Shown piece by piece: positions 44,059-52,501 of a stretch of 64,000 nt of DNA; position 1 is the stretch's first letter, and every line of letters begins with the position of its first letter. The stretch comes from DASUCS01 sp041166745 (GTDB taxonomy: Bacteria > Actinomycetota > Acidimicrobiia > Acidimicrobiales > JACDCH01). Below the pieces are notes generated by a model. The model ran no database searches. It saw only the letters and a program-made list of their open reading frames with translations, and had not been told where the DNA came from. The stretch is taken from positions 248,001 through 312,000 of the forward strand of contig JBEEGH010000034.1 in assembly GCA_041166745.1 (NCBI GenBank), read 5' to 3'. Both the position numbers and the translations under genes were made by a program.

Positions 44059-44301
44059 ATGGAGACGAAGTGGATGCAGCGGGGGCTGTGCCGAGAGATC
44101 CCGCCGGCGACGTTCTTCCCCAGCGATGGGGTCGGCGTGGAGATCGCCCGCCGCATCTGTGCCACGTGTCCCGTCCAGGAGCCGTGCCTCGAGTACGCCC
44201 TCGCCCAGCGCATCGACCACGGCGTGTGGGGCGGCTGCTCTGAGCGAGAGCGGCGCCGCATCCTCAAGCGCCGCCGAGTCGCCGCCGCTACCGCAAGCTG
44301 A
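44059..44301 (+). CDS. WhiB-family iron-sulfur transcription regulator
   Basis: An 80-residue Wbl protein. Four Cys are placed as in the family (Cys11, then ICATCPVQEPCLEYAL with Cys 35, 38, 44) and should hold a 4Fe-4S cluster. The turn GVWGG and the basic tail ERRRILKRRR for DNA contact follow. A strong GGAGG ribosome site precedes the ATG. Its 3' end overlaps the convergent anti-sigma gene by 14 bases. Which Wbl class it belongs to is not decided. Confidence 0.92.
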   Translation: METKWMQRGLCREIPPATFFPSDGVGVEIARRICATCPVQEPCLEYALAQRIDHGVWGGCSERERRRILKRRRVAAATAS

Positions 44302-44929
44302 ACGCGTCGATCACGGTTGCGGCCGCGTCCCGCAACCGATCGAGCGGCGAGCGGTCGCTCTGGTCGCCGACCTCCCGAGCCGCCTGCTCGAGTTGGTCGA
44401 TCGAGACATCCCCTACGACCATCACGGTCGAACCCTCGCTCTCGTAGACGAGCGCCTTCGTTCCGGCAGTGTCCGTTGTTTCCCACGGCCGTCCCGGCAG
44501 ACCTGGTATCGCTCGGCGTAGGCCGTTCTTCAGCTGCGACCAGTCGACCGCAGTCGGCAGGATGGACACCTCGATCCGCTTCGAATTCAGCAACGACGCA
44601 CGGGCGGCGTCGACCGGGGGCGCAGCTTGCGTTCGCTCCGGGGTCACCGCGAATCCCAGCACGACGATCCAAACGGCGGCGACGGCCGCGGCAGAACCAG
44701 CGGTCATCCACCGCGGTCGGCGTGGCGCGCGCACCAGCCGTTCGTAGAACCCGAACGGAGGGTCGACGGCCGGCGCTGACCGCAATGCGCTGCGCACCGC
44801 GCGCGTTCGTTCGAGCTCTGCCCGGCAGAGGTCGCAGTCCGCGAGATGCGCGTGCACCGCGGCGGTCTCGTCGGCCGTGAGCTCACCGTCGAGATGTGCG
44901 CTCAGCAGCTCTTGGAGGTGCTCCGTCAC
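44288..44929 (-). CDS. Zinc-finger (zf-HC2) anti-sigma factor
   Basis: A 213-residue protein from a GTG that overlaps the sigma gene stop (GTGA). The N-terminal ZAS domain is ELLSAHLDGELTADETAAVH then AHLADCDLCRAELERTR (HxxxCxxC). One membrane helix (AAVAAVWIVVLGFAV) follows, and an outside domain of about 110 residues closes the protein. It should hold the sigma factor upstream inactive until an envelope signal. Confidence 0.85.
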   Translation of the reverse strand: MTEHLQELLSAHLDGELTADETAAVHAHLADCDLCRAELERTRAVRSALRSAPAVDPPFGFYERLVRAPRRPRWMTAGSAAAVAAVWIVVLGFAVTPERTQAAPPVDAARASLLNSKRIEVSILPTAVDWSQLKNGLRRAIPGLPGRPWETTDTAGTKALVYESEGSTVMVVGDVSIDQLEQAAREVGDQSDRSPLDRLRDAAATVIDAFSLR

Positions 44930-45423
44930 GACACCAACACCTCGCGGAGTTGGGAACGGCCCCGATGGATGCGGCTGCGCACCGTGCCGATCGGCACCGA
45001 CAGCGACGCGGCGATCTCGTCGTACGTCAGCCCGACCACGTCGCACAACACGACCGCGACGCGGTACTCGTCTGGCAAGGAGCGCAAGGCATCCTGCAGA
45101 TCGTCGGGCAGTTGTTCTGTCGCGATCACTTCGTCGGCGCTCGGGCCGCCGACGGCGACGCGTTCGATGTCGTCGCCCACGAGGTCGAGCGGCCGCCGCT
45201 TGCGGCGCCGGACGTCGTCGAGGAACGCATTGGTAGCAATCCGGCTCAACCAGCCCTCCATGGAGCCGGGCCGGTATGTGGCGAGACCTCGCTGCACCCG
45301 GACGAGTACCTCCTGCACCAGATCTTGCGCGTCGTGATGACTCCCGGTGAGCCTGTAGGCCACCGTGTAGAGGAACCGCCCGTACTCGCGGGCAACGTGA
45401 TCCCAGGTGGGCGGGTCCGTCAC
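44926..45423 (-). CDS. ECF RNA polymerase sigma factor (SigE/RpoE type)
   Basis: A protein of 165 residues from GTG 45423 (VTDPPTWDHVAREYGRFLYT). Region 2 is TVAYRLTGSHHDAQDLVQEV with VRVQRGLATYRPGSMEGWLS. Region 4 is LPDEYRVAVVLCDVVGLTYD followed by EIAASLSVPIGTVRSRIHRG. An ATG at 45492 would add 23 residues but runs into the divergent gene start. Co-expressed with its anti-sigma factor. Confidence 0.87.
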   Translation of the reverse strand: MTDPPTWDHVAREYGRFLYTVAYRLTGSHHDAQDLVQEVLVRVQRGLATYRPGSMEGWLSRIATNAFLDDVRRRKRRPLDLVGDDIERVAVGGPSADEVIATEQLPDDLQDALRSLPDEYRVAVVLCDVVGLTYDEIAASLSVPIGTVRSRIHRGRSQLREVLVS

Positions 45424-45496
45424 GACAACGTCTGGCTCCCGGTGAAGGTTCCCACTCGCGGGCGGAGCGTACTGCGACGTGGGAAGGTGCATCCCC

Positions 45497-46297
45497 GTGC
45501 TGGAGTGCGCCATCAACATCAGCGAGGGCCATGACGATCCTCGGTTGTGGGCAATCGTTTCCGCGGCCGGAAATGCCCTGCTCGACGTCCACCGCGACGA
45601 GCACCACAACCGAGCGGTGCTCACGCTCGCGGGCGAAGGGGTGGAAGTGGCCGCCCAGGAGGTCGCGAGGGCATCCGTTGCGATTCTCGACCTGTCGTGC
45701 CACGGCGGCGTCCATCCCCGCATCGGCGTGATCGATGTCGTGCCGTTCGCGCCGCTCGAGGGCTCGACGATGGACGACGCTCTCGCGGCCCGGGACGCGT
45801 TCGCTCGTTGGGCCGCTACCGAACTCGACCTTCCCTGCTTCTTCTACGGTCCCGAGCGCTCGCTCCCGGACGTGCGGCGAGGTGCGTTCGCGACCCTGGC
45901 GCCGGACACCGGTCCTCCGTCGCCGCATCCGACTGCGGGGGCGTGCGCCGTCGGCGCGCGCGAGGTGCTCGTCGCATACAACCTCTGGCTAGCGGCCAGC
46001 GACCTCACAACGGCCAAGGCGATCGCCGAGGCGATCCGCTCGCCGGCCGTTCGGGCCCTCGGCCTTCAGGTCGGCGACGCGGTGCAGGTGTCGTGCAACC
46101 TCATCGCCCCTCGCGAGGTCGGCCCCGCAGACGTGCACGATCTGGTCGCGAGTCGGGCGGACGTTTCGAGGGCCGAGCTCGTCGGACTGGTACCGCGCGA
46201 CGTGCTGCTCGCCGTCCCGCGGGTTCGGTGGGACGCGCTCGACCTCAGTGAGGACGACACGATCGAAGCCCGGGTCGAGGCCTGTCTTCGGCGGTGA
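45497..46297 (+). CDS. Glutamate formiminotransferase (FTCD N-terminal type)
   Basis: A protein of 266 residues from GTG 45497 with GGAAGG nine bases before; it begins VLECAINISEGHDDPRLWAI, matching the family start 'LECVPNVSEG'. LDVHRDEHHNRAVLTLAGEG, CHGGVHPRIGVIDVVPFAPL and TAGACAVGAREVLVAYNLWL are the conserved blocks with His residues for folate and formiminoglutamate binding. It should move a formimino group from formiminoglutamate to tetrahydrofolate in histidine breakdown. No cyclodeaminase domain or hut genes are near. Confidence 0.88.
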   Translation: MLECAINISEGHDDPRLWAIVSAAGNALLDVHRDEHHNRAVLTLAGEGVEVAAQEVARASVAILDLSCHGGVHPRIGVIDVVPFAPLEGSTMDDALAARDAFARWAATELDLPCFFYGPERSLPDVRRGAFATLAPDTGPPSPHPTAGACAVGAREVLVAYNLWLAASDLTTAKAIAEAIRSPAVRALGLQVGDAVQVSCNLIAPREVGPADVHDLVASRADVSRAELVGLVPRDVLLAVPRVRWDALDLSEDDTIEARVEACLRR

Positions 46298-46305
46298 CCC
46301 TCGGC

Positions 46306-46593
46306 TCAGGCGGTGGCGCCGGCGGCGGCCCGGCGGGCCAACGCACGCTGGCGGCGGATGCGGCGACGCTCACGCTCGCTCATCCCGCCCCAGATACCGA
46401 ACTTCTCGCCGTTCGCGAGGGCGTACTCGAGGCACTCCTCCCGAACGACGCACCCGCGGCAGACCTCTTTGGCCTCCCGGGTGGATGCTCCCCGCTCCGG
46501 GAAGAACAGGTCCGGATCGACGCCGAGGCAGTTGGCGTAGTCCTGCCAAGAGCGGACTTCGACATCGGTCTCTGCTGCAGTGGAAATGCGCAT
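46306..46593 (-). CDS. WhiB-family regulator, WhiB2/WhmD-like
   Basis: A 95-residue protein from ATG 46593 (MRISTAAETDVEVRSWQDYA), chosen because GAGGAGG lies five bases before it. Cys pattern: NCLGVDPDLFFPERG, then VCRGCVVREECLEYAL; turn GIWGG; basic tail RRRIRRQRALARRA. The N-terminal extension and motif resemble WhiB2/WhmD, needed for septation in mycobacteria and streptomycetes. Second Wbl gene within 2.3 kb. Confidence 0.9.
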   Translation of the reverse strand: MRISTAAETDVEVRSWQDYANCLGVDPDLFFPERGASTREAKEVCRGCVVREECLEYALANGEKFGIWGGMSERERRRIRRQRALARRAAAGATA

Positions 46594-46738
46594 GTCGGCC
46601 TCCTCGACCCGGATGGCGACCATGGCCCGCCTGGCCCCCACGTCGCAACGACCAGTGGTGGCATCGGGTCCAATACCACCTCTGTAACTACACTGGTGTG
46701 ATCTTGCCCGCTCGGTGCACTATCGCGCAAGGGGCAAC
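46594..46738. promoter_or_regulatory. Divergent promoter region, WhiB2-like / macro-domain gene
   Basis: The 145 bases between two divergent genes must hold both promoters. I see short CCACC/GGTGG inverted elements around 46650-46685 but no clear consensus promoter. The macro-domain gene has AAGGGGC before its ATG. Confidence 0.3.
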
Positions 46739-47248
46739 ATGTCCGATATGGACATTCAGCCCGTTCTGGCGGACATCACGACACTGGCCGTCGAGGCCAT
46801 CGTGAACGCGGCCAACTCGTCGCTGCTGGGTGGAGGTGGGGTCGACGGCGCCATCCATCGGGCCGCCGGACCGGAGCTGTTGGCCGAGTGCCGCACGCTT
46901 GGCGGCTGCGACACGGGCGACGCAAAGGCGACAAACGGGTACCGCCTGCCGGCACGTTGGGTCATCCACACGGTGGGTCCGGTGTGGCAGGGGGGCGACG
47001 CCGGCGAGGCCGATCTGCTCGCGTCCTGCTACCGGCGATCACTCGAGGTGGCCGACGAGATCGGCGCGCGCACCATTGCCTTCCCGGCGATCTCGACGGG
47101 GGTCTACGGCTACCCAAAGGCCGAAGCCGCACGCATCGCGGTTGCCTCACTCCGGAGAGCGTCGACACGGGTTACAAAGGCGTTGCTTGTTGCCTTCGAC
47201 CGCCCCACGGAGCAGTTGTATGAGGTACACATCCAGGACGCTCAGTGA
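46739..47248 (+). CDS. Macro-domain ADP-ribose hydrolase (YmdB/MacroD type)
   Basis: A protein of 169 residues from ATG 46739 (MSDMDIQPVLADITTLAVEA). ADP-ribose-binding motifs are AIVNAANSSLLGGGGVDGAI, GDAKATNGYRLPARWVIHTV and AFPAISTGVYGYPKAEAARI. These are the family signature of O-acetyl-ADP-ribose deacetylases and mono-ADP-ribosyl hydrolases. A longer frame from 46715 is less likely because AAGGGGC precedes the inner ATG. Single-domain, cytoplasmic. Divergent from the WhiB2-like gene. Confidence 0.9.
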   Translation: MSDMDIQPVLADITTLAVEAIVNAANSSLLGGGGVDGAIHRAAGPELLAECRTLGGCDTGDAKATNGYRLPARWVIHTVGPVWQGGDAGEADLLASCYRRSLEVADEIGARTIAFPAISTGVYGYPKAEAARIAVASLRRASTRVTKALLVAFDRPTEQLYEVHIQDAQ

Positions 47249-47321
47249 CGCCAGCGACGCAGTGCGCGAGCTGGTCTTTCGGCCTATATACGCAGGTCAC
47301 GCAATCGGATTGGATCACGCC

Positions 47322-47849
47322 ATGTTCATGCGTCGAATCGCAACAGCAGCCGTGCTGCTCGTGCTGTTCGGCGCGGGGTGCGCGAGTCACGGCGGCACCA
47401 GCGTCGCCGCCGGACCCGACGCTGCGGCCGTCGTCCCTGCCGCGGCGGTCATCGAATCGACGACCACCACCACGGCGACCACGCCCCCACCGGACACGGC
47501 GCCTGAGCCGGCCTCGGCTGCGCCGACGCCAGTGGTGAACCCCAAGCCGACGCCTACCCCTGCGCCTGCGGCGATCGAAGTCGACTACCAACCGCAGAAC
47601 GACGCCACGGCAACAGCCACGCTCACGGGCCCGAACGGTTCACACGCCAAGTCGCTGGACAGCGGTGCGGCGGTGTTCGGCGGCCTGCCTGCCGGCACGT
47701 ACTCGGTCACCATCACGATCGACACCCCGTCGGGTGATCCGACCGTCGGTGCCGCTCGCCAGATCATCAAGGGCGGCAACGTCCACGTCGAGCCCGGTGA
47801 GCATGGGGTCATCAGCTGCGACGACAGCGGCTGCACGGGAGCGCTCTAG
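47322..47849 (+). CDS. Putative lipoprotein with Thr/Pro linker
   Basis: A 175-residue protein that begins MFMRRIATAAVLLVLFGAGC; the GAGC at the end of the hydrophobic stretch is a lipobox. A Thr/Pro/Ala-rich linker of about 60 residues follows, then an all-beta-type domain (EVDYQPQNDATATATLTGP and GLPAGTYSVTITIDTPSGD) like a carboxypeptidase-regulatory or fibronectin-type fold. It ends with a disulphide-capable CDDSGC. A TATATA hexamer near 47286 may be the -10 element. Function unknown. Confidence 0.72.
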   Translation: MFMRRIATAAVLLVLFGAGCASHGGTSVAAGPDAAAVVPAAAVIESTTTTTATTPPPDTAPEPASAAPTPVVNPKPTPTPAPAAIEVDYQPQNDATATATLTGPNGSHAKSLDSGAAVFGGLPAGTYSVTITIDTPSGDPTVGAARQIIKGGNVHVEPGEHGVISCDDSGCTGAL

Positions 47850-47855
47850 GCGAGG

Positions 47856-47907
47856 AACTCCGCTGGAGGGAGTTTGGTGACGGGGCCGCCCCTCTGGGTG
47901 CGGCCCC
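47856..47907. terminator. Two hairpins, strong GC terminator between convergent genes
   Basis: AACTCC/GGAGTT (47856-47874) and a long stem GGGGCCGC (47882-47889) with GCGGCCCC (47900-47907), whose loop also pairs CCC with GGG, giving about 11 pairs with one bulge. It stands between the lipoprotein and vWA gene ends, so it can end both transcripts. Confidence 0.8.
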
Positions 47908-47913
47908 TCCCAA

Positions 47914-49956
47914 TTATCGGGCCCGGGTGCTGGCGCCTCGGCGTTGGGTGCGGTGCTCGACGAAGTCCACGAGGACGTAGTCGCCGAGGGTCTCCGGAGT
48001 CGTGAAGAAGGCGCGGCCGCCGTTCATGTGCGTGAGCTTCTCGACGAACGCCTTCAGGTAACTCGTGGCGTCGAGCATGAACGTGTTGATGCGAACGTCC
48101 TCACGCGTGCACCGAGCGACTTCTCGCAGGGTCGCGTCGACGGTCTCGCGCACCGGCGGGTAGCTGAAGAACGGCTCGGTCATGCCCGGCTCGAAGTGGG
48201 CCGTCGGTTCGCCGTCGGTGATCATGATGATCTGCTTCGTGCCGCCCTGCCGTGCGAGCAGCCGGCGACTCAACATGAACCCGTGCTGCATGTTCGTGCC
48301 GTACACGAAGTCCCAAGACACCTCGGGAAGGTCTTCGGGCTTGAGCTCGCGCGCCACCGACGAAAAGCCGACGATGCCGAGGTAGTCGCGGGGGAACTGC
48401 GACGAGATCAACGAATGCAGCGCCATCGCGACCTTCTTGGCGGCGAGGAAGTTGTCGCGCATCGGCATCGAGAGCGACAGGTCGAGCATCAGCACCGTGC
48501 TTGTCTTCGTGAGGTGCTCGGTGCGCTCGATTTCGAAGTCGTCGGGCTGCAGGTGCACGGGCGTGCCGCGGCCCGCGCGCTGGATCGCGTTGCGCACCGT
48601 GCGCTCGATGTGCAGGTTGAACGGATCGCCGAACTCATACGGCTTGGTTTCGTACGCCCGCTCGTGACCCGCACCCGTTCGTTCGAGCTCGTGTGAGCCC
48701 ATGCGGTCGCGACTCAGCTTCTTGAACAGATCGTTGAGCGCGTTCGAACCGATCTTGCGGATGCCCCGCGGCGTGAGCTCGTAACGGCCCTCGCGGTTCT
48801 CGATGAGACCGGCCTCCTCGAGCATCTTGGCCAGCTCGCTCATGCGCTCGAGGCTGTGGGCGGCATCGTCGCCGAGCAGCTCGCGGGCCCGCTCGGTGTC
48901 GACCTCGGCGAGCGCGCCCGGGCTCGTCGCGCCCCGCAGCAGGTTCTCGAGCTGGTCCATGTCGCCGAGGTCTTGCATGAGGCCCGCAGCCTCGGCGAAC
49001 CCGAGCGGATCCTGGCCTTGGAAGTTGTATTTGCGATCCCAGCCCATCTGCGGGAACAGCGACTGCAGGTTGCTCGAGAGCTGCTCGACCTGCCATCGCA
49101 GATCCATGTCCTCGAGCAGCTGCTCGGAGAGACCCTGGAGCTGCGCCCGCTGCTCGGGCGTCATCGAGTTGAGCATCGCCTGCATCGCCGCCATGCGTTG
49201 CGCCATGATCTCGAGGAGCTCGTCGAGCGTCTGCGGGTTCTCGGGGAAGAAGTCGGCGTAGCGATCCATGAACTGTTCGAACGCCGGCTGTGTGTCTTCA
49301 CCGCGCTCGCGCATCTCGAGCAGCTGGTTGAGCTCAGCGAACATGTCCTTCATTCGCTGCATGTCCTCGGGCGACACGTCCTGCATCGCACCCGACATCT
49401 GGTTGAAGTAGCTCTTCACCAACTCTTCGCGGAGCTGCTCCATCAGCTGCTCGAACTTCTCGCGCGCCTCGGAAGAGGTGAACTCGTACTCTGACAGTTC
49501 GCGCACCTGGCCCGCGAGGTCGGGCGGGAGCATGTCGAGTTGCAGGTTCTTGTCCTGGACGACTTGATCAGTGATCTCCTGCCGGCGTTGGTCGCCGGAC
49601 TGCTGGGCTTCCTGCCCGAGCTCGTCGAGGCCCTTGCGTTCCAACTCGACGACATCGCGAAGCTCTTGTGCGATGTCGTCGTAGACACCGCCGAGGTCGT
49701 ACTTCTCGAGCTCATCGCGCCGGCGGCGACGCAGCTTCTCCATGAGCTCACGCATTCCCTGAACGCGCTCGTCGTTGCGATCACGGAAGCCGGACTGCAT
49801 GAGCCGGCGCAATGCGGCGTTCAGATCTCCGTGGTACAGCAGATCGTCGGTGATCTCACCGAAGACCGAGTCCGCATCGATGTCGAAGCCTGTCTGCGAG
49901 CCATCCCACTTCGAGTAGCGGAACTGCGGGACGGCTTTGCGATGCCAGAAGGCCAT
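47914..49956 (-). CDS. vWA-domain protein (CoxE/magnesium-chelatase-like partner of MoxR)
   Basis: A protein of 680 residues from ATG 49956 (MAFWHRKAVPQFRYSKWDGS). The first 450 residues are helical and rich in Gln/Met/Glu (DMQRMKDMFAELNQLLEMRE). The C-terminal von Willebrand A domain has the MIDAS motif in VLMLDLSLSMPMRD (DxSxS) and IIMITDGEPTAHF. Such proteins work with MoxR-type AAA ATPases as metal-chelatase-like or chaperone pairs; that partner lies at 52502-53905, with two other genes in between. The much longer open frame upstream is antisense to neighbours. Confidence 0.85.
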   Translation of the reverse strand: MAFWHRKAVPQFRYSKWDGSQTGFDIDADSVFGEITDDLLYHGDLNAALRRLMQSGFRDRNDERVQGMRELMEKLRRRRRDELEKYDLGGVYDDIAQELRDVVELERKGLDELGQEAQQSGDQRRQEITDQVVQDKNLQLDMLPPDLAGQVRELSEYEFTSSEAREKFEQLMEQLREELVKSYFNQMSGAMQDVSPEDMQRMKDMFAELNQLLEMRERGEDTQPAFEQFMDRYADFFPENPQTLDELLEIMAQRMAAMQAMLNSMTPEQRAQLQGLSEQLLEDMDLRWQVEQLSSNLQSLFPQMGWDRKYNFQGQDPLGFAEAAGLMQDLGDMDQLENLLRGATSPGALAEVDTERARELLGDDAAHSLERMSELAKMLEEAGLIENREGRYELTPRGIRKIGSNALNDLFKKLSRDRMGSHELERTGAGHERAYETKPYEFGDPFNLHIERTVRNAIQRAGRGTPVHLQPDDFEIERTEHLTKTSTVLMLDLSLSMPMRDNFLAAKKVAMALHSLISSQFPRDYLGIVGFSSVARELKPEDLPEVSWDFVYGTNMQHGFMLSRRLLARQGGTKQIIMITDGEPTAHFEPGMTEPFFSYPPVRETVDATLREVARCTREDVRINTFMLDATSYLKAFVEKLTHMNGGRAFFTTPETLGDYVLVDFVEHRTQRRGASTRAR

Positions 49957-49967
49957 TGGCGGCCACG

Positions 49968-51260
49968 TTATCGGGAGTGTTCGACAGCGATTCGATCGAT
50001 CAGTGCCGCGAGCAGTGCAAACAGGCCGACCCGCACCGCGACGGCCGCCGGCATGGCATGGCGACCGGGCTCGAACACCGACCCGTGCCAGCTCAGGACG
50101 ACGTACAGGAGGGCCGCGCCGACGACGACCATCGGGATGTCGTGACGGGGATCGCTCCCGGTGCGAGCGCTGACGACCACCGCGCCGCTGAGCGCGATGG
50201 CGCCGAGCATGAGCAGCGCCCCTGTGTGGCCGGGATCGAAGAGGAGATCCTCGAGAGCGGAGGGCAGCACCGGCCGCGACCGTCCGTAGGCGTCTTTGGG
50301 TGACAGCAGCACCTCCTTCGCCGGGGTCGTGTCGCTGAACGCTTCTCGCTGCTCGAGCAACTCGCGATACGGGCCGTCGATTGCAAAGCTCGGATGCGTC
50401 AGCAGGTACCGGGCGTACACCATCCAACCGCTCGAGGCCCATCGGTTGAACTCCGGGATCGCGAGCAACTCCTTGTCGGGGTGGGTTCGGCCCTCCGCGA
50501 GCTGTGGCATCGCTGGCATCCCGGCGTCGACGAACCATCGCCGCACCTCGTGTTCCGGCAGTACGCGCGCCCCGATCACGCCGGCGAGGTTCTCCTTCGA
50601 CGTCTGACCACTCGCGCGCCGCTCCGCCACTCCGAGCACGGCGATGATCGCGAGCCCGATGGCCAGGATCCGCCACGGCGCTCGAGTGCGTCGAACGACC
50701 ACGATCGCCACCACGATCAGTGCGACCACCGCCGTGACGTACACGTGCAGCTCGCGCGCGAACGTCCAGAGCGTCGTCACCATGAGAACAGCCGCCACCG
50801 ACCAACGGCTCGGCGATCGGTACACCGCTATCCAGGCGGCCACGAGCAGCACCGTGAGCGAGATCGTGATCGAGTCGGACAGGATCGCCGTGTCCCAGTT
50901 CGTGATCTGTGTCGTGAGTCCCAACGCAAGGAAGGTGGTCACGCACCCCAGCCGAACGCGCCGATCTTCCAGGCCCGCCGCCAGGACCAAGGCGATCGCG
51001 ATCCATGCGAACATGCTGACCGCCGCCTGCTCGACGATCTTCCACGTGTCCGACGGTGCGAGCCAGAACAGCAGCGGCACGGTGAATGGCCTCCGGCCAC
51101 CCCACAGCTGAAGGTGGCGGTAGTCGCCGGAGTCGAAGTACACGAGCGGAGTCGTTCGTAGCGCCAACGCGCGCAGCGCGAAGAACCCCAGCAGCAGGCT
51201 GCCGACGATCCATTCGTCACGGCGGGCAATCCCCAACCGCCCTCGCGTTCGCTCCGCCAT
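49968..51260 (-). CDS. Multi-pass membrane protein, glycosyltransferase GT-C-like
   Basis: A protein of 430 residues from ATG 51260 (MAERTRGRLGIARRDEWIVG). About ten membrane helices (IVGSLLLGFFALRALALRTT, VAAVLMVTTLWTFARELHVY, VVALIVVAIVVVRRTRAPWR). An outside Asp after helix 1 (VYFDSGDYRHLQLWGGRRPF) is in the place of the GT-C catalytic acid, which suggests a polyprenyl-phosphate sugar donor. A loop of about 130 residues lies between the last helices. No family name is certain. It ends 11 bases before the vWA gene start and is divergent from the GH1 gene. Confidence 0.65.
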   Translation of the reverse strand: MAERTRGRLGIARRDEWIVGSLLLGFFALRALALRTTPLVYFDSGDYRHLQLWGGRRPFTVPLLFWLAPSDTWKIVEQAAVSMFAWIAIALVLAAGLEDRRVRLGCVTTFLALGLTTQITNWDTAILSDSITISLTVLLVAAWIAVYRSPSRWSVAAVLMVTTLWTFARELHVYVTAVVALIVVAIVVVRRTRAPWRILAIGLAIIAVLGVAERRASGQTSKENLAGVIGARVLPEHEVRRWFVDAGMPAMPQLAEGRTHPDKELLAIPEFNRWASSGWMVYARYLLTHPSFAIDGPYRELLEQREAFSDTTPAKEVLLSPKDAYGRSRPVLPSALEDLLFDPGHTGALLMLGAIALSGAVVVSARTGSDPRHDIPMVVVGAALLYVVLSWHGSVFEPGRHAMPAAVAVRVGLFALLAALIDRIAVEHSR

Positions 51261-51311
51261 TCCGGGCGAGATCTTGGCACGGCGTTCTGGCGGGTGGCCT
51301 AGGTTCCCGGT

Positions 51312-52454
51312 GTGAGCTTCCCCGATGGATTCTGGTGGGGCACGGGCGCGTCCTCGACGCAATGCGAAGGGGCCGCGCCGGCGTCCGACTGGGCGCGGTG
51401 GGAGCGAATCGGGCGGGCACCGGCGTCAGGCGAAGGCAACGGCTTCAGCACGCGCTACGCCGAAGACTTCGCGCTGCTGGCGGAGCAGGGGCTGACGCAT
51501 CATCGTCTTTCCATCGAGTGGGCTCGCATCGAGCCGCGCCAGGGCGAGCGCGACAACGGCGCCATCGAGCACTATCGCTCGATCCTCACGGCCGCTCGGG
51601 ATGCAGGTATCGAGCCGTGGGTGTGCCTGCACCACTTCACGCTGCCGGGCTGGTTCGGCGACGACCTCGGTGGCTTCCTCGACGAGAAGGCGGCTCGCTA
51701 CTGGTGGCCCCGGCACGTCGACTTCTGCGCCGAGACGTTCGGAGATCTCGTCTTCGGGTGGAAGCCCGTCAACGAACCCGTCGCGTACGCGCTCACCAGC
51801 TTCCTGATGGGTGTGTTCCCGCCGGGACACAACGACCTCGACGACTTCCACACGGTGGTGCGCAACATCCACGTGGCCAATGCAGAGGCCGCAAGATTGC
51901 TCCGTGGCACCGATGCGCCGGTGGCAACGATCCACAACCTGTCGCCGATCTACGCCGCCGACTCCAGCGTAGAGGCACAACAACGCGCCGCGCGCATCGA
52001 CGAAATGGTGTGGGACTCGTGGACCGAGCCTGAGCTCCTCGACCCTTTCGATCTCGTCGGCTTCTCGTATTACGCGGCAACTGCGGTGCACGGGGACGGC
52101 TCGCAAGCGCCCTATCCGGCCGACGCCAAGGTGGGGCCGATGGGCTACGCGCCGTGGAGCCCGGGGCTCGGCGAAGTGTTGCATCGCCTCGCCGAGGAGC
52201 ACTCGGACAAGCCCATCCTGGTCGACGAATGCGGCATCGGCACCGAGGACGACGACTGGCGGGCCACCTACCTACGGGAGTGCCTCGACGAGGTCGAGCG
52301 CGCGTTGAGCGACGGCATCGACATTCGAGGCTTCTTCCATTGGACGGCCGTCGACAATTACGAGTGGCTGCACGGCTACACCGTGCCGTTCGGCCTCTTC
52401 GATCGCCAACGAAACGCCCGCGACTCGATCGAAGTCTTCTCGTTCTTGCGCTGA
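51312..52454 (+). CDS. Glycoside hydrolase family 1 enzyme (beta-glucosidase-like)
   Basis: A 380-residue protein starting at a GTG (VSFPDGFWWGTGASSTQCEG). GH1 blocks are HHRLSIEWARIEPRQGE, WVCLHHFTLPGWF, the acid/base Glu in WKPVNEP and the nucleophile Glu in ILVDECGIGT, where the usual ENG has become ECG. The C-terminus keeps DNYEWLHGYTVPFGLF. At about 380 residues it is shorter than the usual 440-470. Cytoplasmic, no signal peptide. Sugar specificity unknown. Confidence 0.87.
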   Translation: MSFPDGFWWGTGASSTQCEGAAPASDWARWERIGRAPASGEGNGFSTRYAEDFALLAEQGLTHHRLSIEWARIEPRQGERDNGAIEHYRSILTAARDAGIEPWVCLHHFTLPGWFGDDLGGFLDEKAARYWWPRHVDFCAETFGDLVFGWKPVNEPVAYALTSFLMGVFPPGHNDLDDFHTVVRNIHVANAEAARLLRGTDAPVATIHNLSPIYAADSSVEAQQRAARIDEMVWDSWTEPELLDPFDLVGFSYYAATAVHGDGSQAPYPADAKVGPMGYAPWSPGLGEVLHRLAEEHSDKPILVDECGIGTEDDDWRATYLRECLDEVERALSDGIDIRGFFHWTAVDNYEWLHGYTVPFGLFDRQRNARDSIEVFSFLR

Positions 52455-52486
52455 TCGACCACCGCATGCGGGATTGAGCAGCGCAA
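52446..52486. repeat. Intergenic stem-loop family B, copy 2
   Basis: Arms TTGCGCTG (52446-52453) and CAGCGCAA (52479-52486); the left arm contains the GH1 stop codon. Loop core GACCACCGCATG is identical to copy 1 at 12223-12263 and the outer stem bases match; the inner stem bases differ but stay complementary. It lies between the convergent GH1 and MoxR genes. Confidence 0.6.
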
Positions 52487-52501
52487 TTTCGTGAGAGAGG
52501 G

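Noticed and set aside
49957..51213. N-terminal extension of the vWA gene to 51213
   Set aside because: This part is out of frame over the GT-C-like membrane protein and is Arg/Gly/Ala-rich without domains; the ATG at 49956 gives a sensible start.
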